NCBI GenBank assembly: GCA_025927475.1
Contig: JAICLL010000050.1
Coordinates: forward strand, 1 to 36,497
Direction: 5' to 3'
DNA: 36,497 bases
From: Pirellulales bacterium
Lineage (GTDB): Bacteria; Planctomycetota; Planctomycetia; Pirellulales; JAICIG01
Of the stretch, positions 8,246-16,604 are shown in pieces. Every line of letters starts with the position of its first letter. The stretch's first letter is position 1. The position numbers and the translations under genes were made by a program. The notes under the pieces are model-generated. The model searched no databases and was not told the origin of the DNA. It saw only the letters and a program-made list of their open reading frames with translations.

Positions 8246-9856
8246 TCACGGCGTAGGCGGTTCCGTGCCGGGTTCCATCGGCTCCGACTGCTTCTCGCGC
8301 CAGGGCTTCTCGTCTTCGTAACTGGCCAGTTCTTTGCGAAGCTGCTCTTTCAGACTCTCGTCGCCCTGCTCGACGGCCTTTTCCGACCACTGGCGTGCGG
8401 TGGCAAAGTCGCCTGTCTCCGCATAGGCGGCGGCAATCGTGCTTAAAATGTGAGCCTGCTGATGATGCGTCAGCTCGCCCGCCTTGGTGGCCAGCTTGAT
8501 CGCCCGCCGACCGTCGCGCAACTCTTCTTCGGGCGAAGTGGCCAGCAGCCACGCCAGGTTGTTCAGCACGCTTGTATCGTCGGGTTCAAGCTGCACGGCG
8601 GCCTCGTAGTCAGTCAGGGCGGCCTTTTGCTCGCCGACGCTCAGGTAGGCATCGGCCCGCATGCGATATAAAAAAGGCCGCGTGTTGTCGGCCTTGATCG
8701 CCGCGGTGAAAGCCTCGATGGCCTTGCCCAGCCGCCGCTGTGTCGAATAAAGCAGCGCCAGTTGCGTCCAAACCACCGCGTCGCCCGGATTGTTCTCGGC
8801 CGCGGCGGTCAGCTCGTGAATGGTCTGGTCTGTCTTTCCACACTTGGCGATTGCCAACGCCCAGACCTGCACCGCGTTGTCCGAGTCGGGCTGCAACTGC
8901 AAGGCCCGTTCGGCCACGGGCAGCGCCTCTTCGGCCTTGTCACACAACACCAGGCTCTGCGCCCGCACCAGCAGCCCGAACAAATTGTCCGGATCGATTC
9001 GCAGGGCCGCCGCGGCGTCTTCCGCCGCGGCTTCGTGATCGCCGGCCAGCACATTCAGCCGGGCGCGCTGCAACAGCGGCAACGGCGAATCGGGCGAAAG
9101 CTCGGCCGCCCGCGTGAATGCCGCCCGGGCATCGTCCCAACGTTTGAGCGTCTCCAAGGCCATGCCGCGGGCGTCTTGCACATCGGACTCGTCGGCATCG
9201 AGCTTCAAGGCGGCGTCGAAATCGGCCAGCGCCTCTTCGGCCTTGCCTTGGCTCAGATACACCTGCCCGCGGTCGATGAACGACTTCGGATCGTCGGCCG
9301 CCAGCCGTATCGACTCGTTCAGATCGGCCAGACGCGTGTCGAGCTTTTCTTGCACTCCCGCACGCATTCGCAACGCCTCGGCCCGCATGGCATCGTTATC
9401 GGCCAGCAAGCGAATGGCTTCGTCGAAGGCCTTGCGCGCCCGGTTGGCATCGCCGCTGACGATTTGCAGCTTTCCCATCAGCAGATGGCCTTCGACCTGG
9501 CCCGGGTCGCACTCGAGCGACCGCTCCAAATCGTTCACCGCCACCCGCAATCGCTGCCGCGGTGGCATGCCGACCGGTGTGCCGTCGAACAGCGTACTGC
9601 TGATCGCTTCGGCCCGCTGATAGAGCGTCGCCGAGAGCAGCTTCTTGCAAAACTCGGTGTTGGCGTCGTCCAGGCCTTTTTCCAAGGCGCTCTCGCACAG
9701 CTCGATCACCTTGCCCAATTGGACCAGCGTCTCGGCCCCCAATTTGGCTTCGATCGCCTGGTCGAGATCGGGCCGGCCCTCGTTTTCGGCACGCGCGGGC
9801 GGCGCCAGCAGCAATCCGAAAAGCAATCCGGCGACCAGAAGAGATGGCATTCGCAT
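8246..9856 (-). CDS. Exported TPR-repeat protein
   Basis: A 536-residue protein starting MRMPSLLVAGLLFGLLLAPP, a clear signal peptide with cleavage near ARAEN. The rest is mostly tetratricopeptide repeats (at least ten A-x-x-x-x-x-x-A-L-x-x-x-P units) and it ends in a short Pro/Glu-rich tail. I start at 9856 rather than further upstream because AAAAGG sits 7 bases before it and the signal peptide begins here. TPR arrays bind protein partners; none can be named. It is downstream of the DUF885 gene on the same strand with a 154-bp gap, so co-transcription is possible but not certain. Confidence 0.88.
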   Translation of the reverse strand: MRMPSLLVAGLLFGLLLAPPARAENEGRPDLDQAIEAKLGAETLVQLGKVIELCESALEKGLDDANTEFCKKLLSATLYQRAEAISSTLFDGTPVGMPPRQRLRVAVNDLERSLECDPGQVEGHLLMGKLQIVSGDANRARKAFDEAIRLLADNDAMRAEALRMRAGVQEKLDTRLADLNESIRLAADDPKSFIDRGQVYLSQGKAEEALADFDAALKLDADESDVQDARGMALETLKRWDDARAAFTRAAELSPDSPLPLLQRARLNVLAGDHEAAAEDAAAALRIDPDNLFGLLVRAQSLVLCDKAEEALPVAERALQLQPDSDNAVQVWALAIAKCGKTDQTIHELTAAAENNPGDAVVWTQLALLYSTQRRLGKAIEAFTAAIKADNTRPFLYRMRADAYLSVGEQKAALTDYEAAVQLEPDDTSVLNNLAWLLATSPEEELRDGRRAIKLATKAGELTHHQQAHILSTIAAAYAETGDFATARQWSEKAVEQGDESLKEQLRKELASYEDEKPWREKQSEPMEPGTEPPTP

Positions 9857-10010
9857 GATAGGGCCTTTTAGCGTGGCGGGAAGGAAACCGGGGCGTTTCG
9901 AGACTCGTGCGGCAGCGATGCTCCGCACCCAGCCATTGATTATGGCGGGAAAGAGCAAATCTGGCTATCCGAGCTTACCGGCGGGCGGTTGGTTTCCGAC
10001 ACCCGCGACG

Positions 10011-11777
10011 CTATTCATCCGCCGTGGGGATTTCGAGATCGAACAGCAGGGCCCGGGCAAACCGCACCGGGGGCGATCCGAACGACAGCACGCCGTCGTG
10101 GTATCTTTTCAGCGAAAAATCGCCGCCCCAGCGGCGTTCGGCCTCTGCCCGCAGATCGCGGTGCTCTTGATATCCGACAAAATAGGTGGAAAGCTGCGTC
10201 GAGGTGAGCTGCGCCCGCACCCATTTGGCCGCGGCCTCGCGCTCTTCTTGAAACGTCGATTCGATCATCAGTTTCATCGCCTCCTCGCGCTGCATGCCCT
10301 CGACGTGAATCGCCTGGTCGATCAAGGCATTGCCGATGCTCCGCAGATACCATTTCAACGCGATCAGCCGCATCAATGGGTCGCCATCGAGCAGGCCTTG
10401 GTCGGCCATGAGCTGCTCGGTGTACACCGCCCAACCCTCGATAAACACGCCTGACGCCAACACCGCCCGCAGCGTCGACGGATAGCGATTGGCGATCGCC
10501 AGTTGCAAAAAATGCCCGGGCATCGCCTCGTGCACCGTCAGGTCGTAGATCGAACGCTCGTTGTATTCGCGCAGAAACGAGTTGATCTGTGGCTTGGTCC
10601 AATCGTCGGGCAGCGGCGCCACGGCATAGAACGTCTTCTGCCCCACATCGAGCGGCCCCGGTGCGTCGCAATAGGCCAGCGCCACTCCGCGGCGAAATTC
10701 GGGCATGATGATGATCTCGACCGGATCAGGCGGCACCGTCACCAGGTCTTTTTCACGCACGAATTGCGTGCAGCGCTCGAGCGCCTGGCGGGCCGTCTCG
10801 ACCACCTGGTCAGGAGCGGGCCGATCGGCATAGGCCATCTCCAGCGCCGCGCGAATGATCGCCTGCCGATACGCCTCGCTCGGCTCCTTGGGAAACCTGG
10901 TGTAGGGATTTCGCTTGGCGTAGACCTCGCGGGCGATGTCCCACATTCGCTGTCGCACGCGGACCAAATCGGTTTCTGCCCGCTGGCGGATTTCGTCGCG
11001 CGAAAGCCGCGAATTGAACGTGACGGCCAGCTTCTCATCGAATAATTCGCGGCCCAGGCGAAACTCGCCCGCCGCGTGCGGCAACAGCTCGTCTTCGAGC
11101 CATTGCTGGTGCTCGTCGATGGCGCGGCGGGCGGTCTTGATGGCCGCGGTCAGCCGCTGCCGGTCGGCATCGCCCAGCGCCTCGGCTCGCGGCTCGATCA
11201 TCTGCTCAATGATGTTCAGCACGCCGCGGTTTTGCTTCACCGCCGTCTCGGCATGGATCTTGGGCACGCGGTTGGGCTGCAGCGCCTCGCGCACCTGCCC
11301 GAGCAGTCGCGGGAACGCTTCGAGCCGCGTCGCCGCATGCTTCAGCCGCTCGGCTTCCGGGGCGAATTCACGAGCGACCAAGCCATACACGGCATCGCCG
11401 GCCAGTCCGGTGTAAACCAGTGGATTGGACGACCACTCTTTGAGCCGCTCAATCTGCCAGATCGTCGCGTGGAGTTGCTGGGCCAACAGCTCGGCATCGA
11501 CCTGCCGATCGCGCGAGAGTTCGTTGCGCGGGATCTTGGCCAATCGAGCGAGGTACTTCTTGCAAAAATCGACCTCGTCCCGCCGGCTCTGCTCATTGAT
11601 TTCATCAAGTCGATCGTCGAAGCGATGATCGCCCAGCAGCGTCGCCGACACCGGATGCAGCGCCGGAAACTCAGCGACATAGTCTTTGGCCAACTGGTCG
11701 AACGTTTCGTCGTTGGCGCCGGCGACGGCGGGCATGAGGGCGGAAAGCAGCACGGCAGTGCGGATCAGGGTATTCAT
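10011..11777 (-). CDS. Exported DUF885 zinc metallopeptidase
   Basis: This 588-residue protein starts with a signal peptide (MNTLIRTAVLLSALMPAVAG) and belongs to DUF885. The zinc motif HEAMPGH lies at 416-422, and the likely third ligand E447 is in FIEGWAVYTEQLM. The family is helical and resembles M3/M32-type gluzincins; members are presumed exported peptidases with unknown substrates. Residues 20-60 match the usual opening with S-A-T-L-L-G-D-H. Length is normal. It begins 24 bp after the BON-like gene, so the two probably form an operon. Confidence 0.9.
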   Translation of the reverse strand: MNTLIRTAVLLSALMPAVAGANDETFDQLAKDYVAEFPALHPVSATLLGDHRFDDRLDEINEQSRRDEVDFCKKYLARLAKIPRNELSRDRQVDAELLAQQLHATIWQIERLKEWSSNPLVYTGLAGDAVYGLVAREFAPEAERLKHAATRLEAFPRLLGQVREALQPNRVPKIHAETAVKQNRGVLNIIEQMIEPRAEALGDADRQRLTAAIKTARRAIDEHQQWLEDELLPHAAGEFRLGRELFDEKLAVTFNSRLSRDEIRQRAETDLVRVRQRMWDIAREVYAKRNPYTRFPKEPSEAYRQAIIRAALEMAYADRPAPDQVVETARQALERCTQFVREKDLVTVPPDPVEIIIMPEFRRGVALAYCDAPGPLDVGQKTFYAVAPLPDDWTKPQINSFLREYNERSIYDLTVHEAMPGHFLQLAIANRYPSTLRAVLASGVFIEGWAVYTEQLMADQGLLDGDPLMRLIALKWYLRSIGNALIDQAIHVEGMQREEAMKLMIESTFQEEREAAAKWVRAQLTSTQLSTYFVGYQEHRDLRAEAERRWGGDFSLKRYHDGVLSFGSPPVRFARALLFDLEIPTADE

Positions 11778-11801
11778 TCGCTTGCCGCCGCAGCAAAACA
11801 G

Positions 11802-12137
11802 CTACTGAACTTCGATGCGATTGGTGAGCTGCCGGTCGTGGGTCAGGGGCATGGCGGCTTGCTGGGCGAGCTGCTTGGCATAAAAGCTGGCGCAATGGCC
11901 GTCAAGGAAAACGCCTTCGCGGCGCACTTCAACCCGCAGGTTGTGAATGGTGCCGGCGGTGCGCCGGCGCACCACACGGCTGATTCTCGCGGCCAGCTTG
12001 CTGGCATTGGCGTCGGCGACTGCCTCGCGCGGCGCTTCCCCGGCACGTGCCTGAGAGGGCACTTCGGCAGCGGCGGAAGCAAACTTGCCGGCGGGCATAA
12101 TCGTCGCCGCAAAGGGCGCATCCTGCGATGGGTTCAT
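11802..12137 (-). CDS. Small BON-domain-like protein
   Basis: A 111-residue protein starting at ATG 12137, with CAGGAG six to seven bases upstream. The open frame continues 94 codons further 5', but that part is Arg/Cys-rich and not coding-like. Residues 46-111 follow the BON pattern: a helix (KLAARISRVVRR), NLRVEVRREGVFLDGHCASF, a second helix (AKQLAQQAAM) and a final NRIEVQ strand. BON domains are often tied to membrane or envelope binding, but no signal peptide is present here. It lies 24 bp upstream of the DUF885 gene. The long gap upstream (12138-12453) suggests its own promoter. Confidence 0.7.
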   Translation of the reverse strand: MNPSQDAPFAATIMPAGKFASAAAEVPSQARAGEAPREAVADANASKLAARISRVVRRRTAGTIHNLRVEVRREGVFLDGHCASFYAKQLAQQAAMPLTHDRQLTNRIEVQ

Positions 12138-12453
12138 ACGAGACTCCTGCGGCTGATGGCGCGGCGAACAGAACGATCGCTCGGCCGGGGCATGGCGGCC
12201 CAGCGAAGATGCGTGGCATGAGCGCCGCCGACAAGAGGATTGTTCGGCGGCGAAATGGGGAAACCTGCAAACACGATCGACGCGGCGCGAACCGCGCCGA
12301 CAACAACCGCGCGAGAGATGGTTGCGGCAGCCGCTTGGACAGCACATGCGAACATGCCCGGTTCCCTTCCTGGGCGTCAAAATGCCCCGACCCCTACCAC
12401 TGTAGCGCGGCGACCGCAAAAGTCAACCCGTGCGCCCGGCTACGAAGCGTGGG
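12138..12453. other. Intergenic stretch with one hairpin
   Basis: 316 bp without a gene I can support. The arms CGCCGCCGAC (12223-12232) and GTTCGGCGGCG (12242-12252) form a hairpin, possibly the cysC terminator, although no T-run follows. The open frame across it on the minus strand is a 5' extension of the BON-like gene and does not look coding. Confidence 0.5.
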
Positions 12454-13107
12454 CTACTTAATTTTGCCGACCTTACGCAGGTAAGCGAGCACCTCTTCGG
12501 CCAGCGTTTCGGCGTCTTTTTTGGCGGCGTCGAGCACCAGCTCGGGCTTGGTGGGCGCCTCGTAGGGATCGTCGATGCCCGTAAAGCCTTTGAGTTCGCC
12601 CGCCCGGGCCTTTTTATAAAGTCCTTTGGGATCGCGCGATTCGCAGATTTCCAGCGGAGCATCGACCAGCACTTCGATAAAATCGCCCTCGGCCAGGCTG
12701 GCCCGCACGGCGTCGCGGTCGCGGCGATAGGGGCTGATGAAGGCGGTCAGCGTGATCAGGCCGGCGTCGCAAAAGAGTTTGGCCACCGCACCGATGCGGC
12801 GGATGTTTTCTTCGCGGTCCTGAGCCGAAAAGCCCAGCCCAAACCGCTTGGCGAACTCGTCGCCATGCCGCTCCTTGAGCATGCCCGGCCCGGCGTTCAG
12901 GCCGTGCCGCACGTTGTCCCCATCGAGCACAAAGCTGCGTTTACCCTGCGAATGCAGCTTATGATCGACCAGGTTGGCCACGGTGCTTTTGCCGCAGCCG
13001 CTCAGGCCGGTAAACCAAATCACGCAGCCCTGGTGGCCGTTGAGCTTCTCGCGCTCGGCACGGGTGACGCTGTGTTCATGCCAATGGACGTTGGTATCGT
13101 TGGGCAT
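12454..13107 (-). CDS. cysC: Adenylylsulfate (APS) kinase
   Basis: CysC phosphorylates adenylyl sulfate to PAPS. The 217-residue protein has Walker [10 protein letters not shown] (34-42), the [10 protein letters not shown] loop (62-71), [15 protein letters not shown], the lid segment [14 protein letters not shown], and [20 protein letters not shown] followed by the [11 protein letters not shown] loop. It differs from the enterobacterial form by about 18 extra residues (72-89) between HGLN and GLGFSAQDR. No CysD/CysN sulfurylase gene is nearby. The gene appears monocistronic. Confidence 0.96.
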   Translation of the reverse strand: MPNDTNVHWHEHSVTRAEREKLNGHQGCVIWFTGLSGCGKSTVANLVDHKLHSQGKRSFVLDGDNVRHGLNAGPGMLKERHGDEFAKRFGLGFSAQDREENIRRIGAVAKLFCDAGLITLTAFISPYRRDRDAVRASLAEGDFIEVLVDAPLEICESRDPKGLYKKARAGELKGFTGIDDPYEAPTKPELVLDAAKKDAETLAEEVLAYLRKVGKIK

Positions 13108-13277
13108 CGCTCTCTCTTCTTAACTCACGGGTTGGTCGCAATCCAAACATCTTAACACCCGGCCGCGGCGACGAAAAGGCGGGGCGGCTCCATGACGTTC
13201 GCGGGCGTGAGAGAGTAGGATTCGCTTCGCTCGGCCCAGTCTACTTCCTCGAATCGATGATCGCGGCGGCGCCGACG

Positions 13278-14186
13278 CTACCGCCTATCTTCCGCGAACC
13301 GGAACGGCTGCCCGCCCACCAGGTCGACGCTGGTGATCGTCGGACACCAGTACTTCTCCACGTGTTCGACCACCAGGTCGGTGCCGGTGAAATGATCGAC
13401 GAAAGGCTTCATCTTCGAGCAGTACATGGTGTCGGTCAGGTCGCGCACCAGCACCACGTCTTTGCCCAACTGCGTAAGCTGGCGGATGGCGAACGGCCGG
13501 CCAAGCACGCACATGTTCAAGTGAACGCCCATGATCAGCACGTGGTCGATGCCGCGCTGGGTCAGCAGATTGTAAACCTCCTGGCCGTTGTCGCTGATGG
13601 CGTCATCGGGACCGATGTCAATGGCGGCGATCTGGCGTGTCCACGGGGCGGCGATCTTGCATTTCTCGGCGCAGTCGCAACCCATGTCGGAATCGTCGAT
13701 TGGCAGCTCGCCCTCTCGCTCTTGATCGGGCCAGCACCAGGCGGTGCCCCACCGCGGCGAGGTGGCCAGCGGCACGGGCGGCTTGGCATACGGCGCCGAT
13801 TTGGCAAGCTGGCGTTGTGGAGTGCCGTCATAAAAATCGACCGTCGTGCTGGGAGCGTGAATGATGAGCGCCCCGCGCTGGCGCGCCTGAGCGATCACTT
13901 GGTTCATCGGGTCGGCCAACTCGACCACGCGCCGCGCGGCGCCGCGGCACCAATGATCGTCCCACATGTCGCACACCACCACCGCCGTGCGCCGCCAGTC
14001 CCACTCGACGGTTTTCTCGATGACGGTGAATTGCGGGCGTTTGGCCTTGCCATCGATCGCTTCACGTCGCCGCGTGTGCAGCGTCAACTTGCTCGGCCCC
14101 GGCGGTCCGTCGTCAGTCGCCGCACCGACCGTAGCGAGCAATATCAACATGCAGAAGAGACCGAGCGAAAAACGCGAGCCAGTCAT
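13278..14186 (-). CDS. Exported isochorismatase-fold cysteine hydrolase
   Basis: A 302-residue protein from ATG 14186 with a signal peptide (MTGSRFSLGLFCMLILLATV). The isochorismatase fold is shown by TAVVVCDMWDDHWC with acidic D73 and by IMGVHLNMCVLGRPFAIRQL with nucleophile C226. Two of the usual Asp-Lys-Cys residues are thus visible; the lysine region reads IGPDDAISDNGQEVYNLL and I could not place the lysine. A cysteine cluster (C170, C172, C176) is an additional feature that could bind metal or form disulfides after export. Related planctomycete proteins are exported but uncharacterised. An upstream start at 14258 lacks a signal peptide at its end. Confidence 0.82.
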   Translation of the reverse strand: MTGSRFSLGLFCMLILLATVGAATDDGPPGPSKLTLHTRRREAIDGKAKRPQFTVIEKTVEWDWRRTAVVVCDMWDDHWCRGAARRVVELADPMNQVIAQARQRGALIIHAPSTTVDFYDGTPQRQLAKSAPYAKPPVPLATSPRWGTAWCWPDQEREGELPIDDSDMGCDCAEKCKIAAPWTRQIAAIDIGPDDAISDNGQEVYNLLTQRGIDHVLIMGVHLNMCVLGRPFAIRQLTQLGKDVVLVRDLTDTMYCSKMKPFVDHFTGTDLVVEHVEKYWCPTITSVDLVGGQPFRFAEDRR

Positions 14187-14329
14187 CAGGTGAATTCTCC
14201 GAGGCGCCGGACGAAGCAAGCCCTGCGCGTTGAATCTTGACATCAGGCGTTGCTGCACAAACCGGCTTCATCATAAATCGGTCATCGGCCCGCCGCAATC
14301 AGGCCGGTCGCCAACGATTCGACGTTCGT

Positions 14330-15181
14330 CTACCAAGCGCGGCGCGTGGAGAGTATCCAGCGGGGCTCGGGCGCGGGGGCGTCGTCGAAAAACGACGTGA
14401 TGGTCGCCTCGCAGCCCCCATCATCTACTTTCGTGACATTCACCGATGCCAACGGTTCGTCGGGAGCGATGACATGCAGCTCCATGCCCGGTAGCAGGCC
14501 ATGAATCTTACCCCGATTTAAAACGACGAGGGTGCTGTTTTCAGTTCGCTCTCTCACCTCGATGATCTCGGCTTCGATCGGGCGAGCCAGCAGATAGTCT
14601 TTGAATTCGTCTGGCACGATAGGCAATCCTTGCACCGCTTTCGCCTCATCACCGTAGCGCAGCAGGTGTAAGCCGTGTATGTCTGTTCGCGGTTCGGTTC
14701 CGGCATTGATGGCATTGCAAAACTCCAGCATCTCCTTCGGCGGAATGAGGTATCGCCGAGATCCCCAGGGAACTTGAATGAGCTGGTCGGCGATCGTGGA
14801 TAATCGCTGACGCTCGACAGGCAGCCGGAAGGCAAGTCGCAACCGGCCCTTGCTCGCGGTGACGGGCCCATAGTTGCGGCCATAACGCCCGCCGCAGCCA
14901 CGCGCTTCAAACAAGTAGCCAGATTTGGGCGCCATGGTCAGCGAAAGGTTATAGCCCATACCATCACCGCAGTAGTATTCGCCCGCCCATTCATGGTTTC
15001 CGAGCGAGCTAATCTCTTGCAGGATGATCGGCTGTAAGGCGTCGGCAAATCGTTCTCTTCGTCGCAGATCGAATTCGTGCCCCAGCCACCCCAGCCACAA
15101 GCACGCCACCGTGACGAAAAGCAGCAGGCTTCGCAAGCGAAATTGCCATCGCGGTCGTCGAATTGCTTGTCCAGCGGCCAT
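14330..15181 (-). CDS. Unknown protein with N-terminal membrane anchor
   Basis: I do not recognise a family for this 283-residue protein. The N-terminus RRPRWQFRLRSLLLFVTVAC followed by LWLGWLG is a single membrane helix after a basic leader, a layout common in planctomycetes. The remainder, including YYCGDGMGYNLSLTMAPKSG and GRYGRNYGPVTASKGRLRLA, should be outside the membrane. A late segment (NRGKIHGLLPGMELHVIAPD) resembles the K/G-x-I-x-G-L-x-P-G-M loop seen in some small beta domains. A GAGGTG ribosome binding site precedes the ATG. It is divergent from the M48-helicase operon, 151 bp away. Confidence 0.75.
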   Translation of the reverse strand: MAAGQAIRRPRWQFRLRSLLLFVTVACLWLGWLGHEFDLRRRERFADALQPIILQEISSLGNHEWAGEYYCGDGMGYNLSLTMAPKSGYLFEARGCGGRYGRNYGPVTASKGRLRLAFRLPVERQRLSTIADQLIQVPWGSRRYLIPPKEMLEFCNAINAGTEPRTDIHGLHLLRYGDEAKAVQGLPIVPDEFKDYLLARPIEAEIIEVRERTENSTLVVLNRGKIHGLLPGMELHVIAPDEPLASVNVTKVDDGGCEATITSFFDDAPAPEPRWILSTRRAW

Positions 15182-15291
15182 CGAGCACCTCGCCAGTGTC
15201 AGGAGAATGGTTCTGATTCTACGGCCGGTCTGAAGATTTCTTCAAGCGGCCCGATTGCCACCGCCGCTGCTGTGCCGCTCCTGCGGGCCGT

Positions 15292-15319
15292 TTGAACGAC
15301 CCGGATTCATCGCTACAAT
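15292..15319 (+). promoter_or_regulatory. Sigma-70 type promoter of the M48-helicase operon
   Basis: TTGAAC (15292-15297) and TACAAT (15314-15319) are separated by 16 bp and match the consensus well. Transcription would begin near 15326, only a few bases before ATG 15333. That suggests a leaderless mRNA or use of ATG 15357. Confidence 0.6.
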
Positions 15320-15332
15320 CTACGGCTCATGA

Positions 15333-16604
15333 ATGTCGCCGCACGCCGCGCAAGGAATGGGCCAGATCTCTACATCGCCGAGCTTGACGCCGCTCGCCTA
15401 TCAACGGGCGGTCGTCGAGTATTTGAAGGCCGAAGATCCGGCGGTTTGGCAATGGTTCGCCCAGGGCCGCGATGATCAAGAGCAAGTGGCCGCCGCCCGG
15501 CTCGAGTTGCTCAAGTCGACCTATCGCATCGAACGCCCCACGCAGCCCGAGCTGTATGCCTTGGCAGACGAGGTGGCCGCCGCGCTGGGTCTCGAGCTGC
15601 CGCTGACGCTGTACCAGGCCCAACATCCACACGGCTTAAATGCCTTCATCGCCGATCTGCCAGGCGAAATGCACGTCGTGCTTTCCGGCCCGATAACAAC
15701 GACGCTCACCACGCCCGAGGTACGGGCGGTGTTTGGACACGAGCTGGCGCATCGCCTGTTGTGGGAGAAATGGGACGGCGAATACCGCACTGCCCTGAAC
15801 ATGCTCATCGCGCTGGCAAACGATCCGGGGGCGCCGCAGGTTTACGCCTCGACGGCGCGGCTGTTCTCGCTCTCTGCCGAGCTGTTTTGCGATCGGGCGG
15901 CCTGGCTGGTGACCCAAGACCTGCACGTCACGGTCTCCGCGCTCGTCAAAATTTCGACCGAGCTGGCCGAAGTCGATGCCGAGAGCTATCTGCGACAGGC
16001 CGACGAGATCTTCCGTCACGAAGACGCAAAAACCGAAGGCGTCTCGCATCCCGAGACCTATATCCGTGCCCGCTCGCTGAGGCTCTGGGTCGAACAAGGC
16101 GACGCAGCGGCCGCCGACATCTCGGCCATGCTCGAAGGCCCCCTGTCGCTTGACCAGCTCGATCTGCTGGGGCAGAAGCGCATGGCTGCGTTCACGCGCC
16201 GCCTGGTCGATCAGTTGCTGGCGCCCGCCTGGTTCCAGAGCGAACGGGTGTTGGCCCACGCGGGCAGCTTCTTCGAGAACTACGCCGCGCCGCGGCCAGG
16301 CGAAGCGGATGATTTGTTGACTGCCGATCTGGCCACGCGCGACACGACCCTGCAAGACTACTACTGCTATTTGCTGCTCGATTTCGCGACGGTCGATCGC
16401 GACTTGGAAGAGTTGCCGCTGGCTGCCGCGCTGACGCTAAGCCGCCGGTTTGCGCTGGCCGATCGGTTCAAAGAAATCGTGCTGAAGGAAATGAAGCTCA
16501 CCAAGAAACGCCTGAGCCAGCTCGACGCGCGGGCCGAAGAAGTGTTGGCCGAGGCGAGCAGCAAAGCCCAAGCCATCGAAACCGGCGCGCAGGCGGTGCC
16601 ATGA
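15333..16604 (+). CDS. M48-family metallopeptidase, soluble
   Basis: A 423-residue zinc protease. The region LSGPITTTLTTPEVRAVFGH followed by ELAH holds the HEXXH motif at 136-140. E183 in SLSAELFCDRAA is the likely third zinc ligand, as in M48 peptidases. Unlike HtpX or Ste24 types it has no membrane helices or signal peptide, so it should act in the cytosol. The C-terminal half (about 230-423) is helical with no known domain. The start is uncertain: ATG 15333 is nearly at the predicted transcript start, and ATG 15357 is an alternative. The stop overlaps the start of the helicase gene (ATGA), which implies coupled translation and a functional link. Confidence 0.85.
   Translation: MSPHAAQGMGQISTSPSLTPLAYQRAVVEYLKAEDPAVWQWFAQGRDDQEQVAAARLELLKSTYRIERPTQPELYALADEVAAALGLELPLTLYQAQHPHGLNAFIADLPGEMHVVLSGPITTTLTTPEVRAVFGHELAHRLLWEKWDGEYRTALNMLIALANDPGAPQVYASTARLFSLSAELFCDRAAWLVTQDLHVTVSALVKISTELAEVDAESYLRQADEIFRHEDAKTEGVSHPETYIRARSLRLWVEQGDAAAADISAMLEGPLSLDQLDLLGQKRMAAFTRRLVDQLLAPAWFQSERVLAHAGSFFENYAAPRPGEADDLLTADLATRDTTLQDYYCYLLLDFATVDRDLEELPLAAALTLSRRFALADRFKEIVLKEMKLTKKRLSQLDARAEEVLAEASSKAQAIETGAQAVP

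Noticed and set aside
7077..8552. Long minus-strand frame across rplM and rpsI
   Set aside because: It covers two certain ribosomal protein genes in antisense and part of the neighbouring repeat.
8762..9871. Long open frame on the plus strand opposite the TPR gene
   Set aside because: It is the antisense of a clear TPR protein with signal peptide. High GC keeps the opposite strand open, and its product has no recognisable domain.
11076..12221. Long plus-strand frame opposite the DUF885 and BON-like genes
   Set aside because: It is a shadow of the two minus-strand genes; it has no start signal and no domain.
13257..14240. Plus-strand frame opposite the isochorismatase-like gene
   Set aside because: The minus strand shows the conserved fold and signal peptide; the plus product is antisense.
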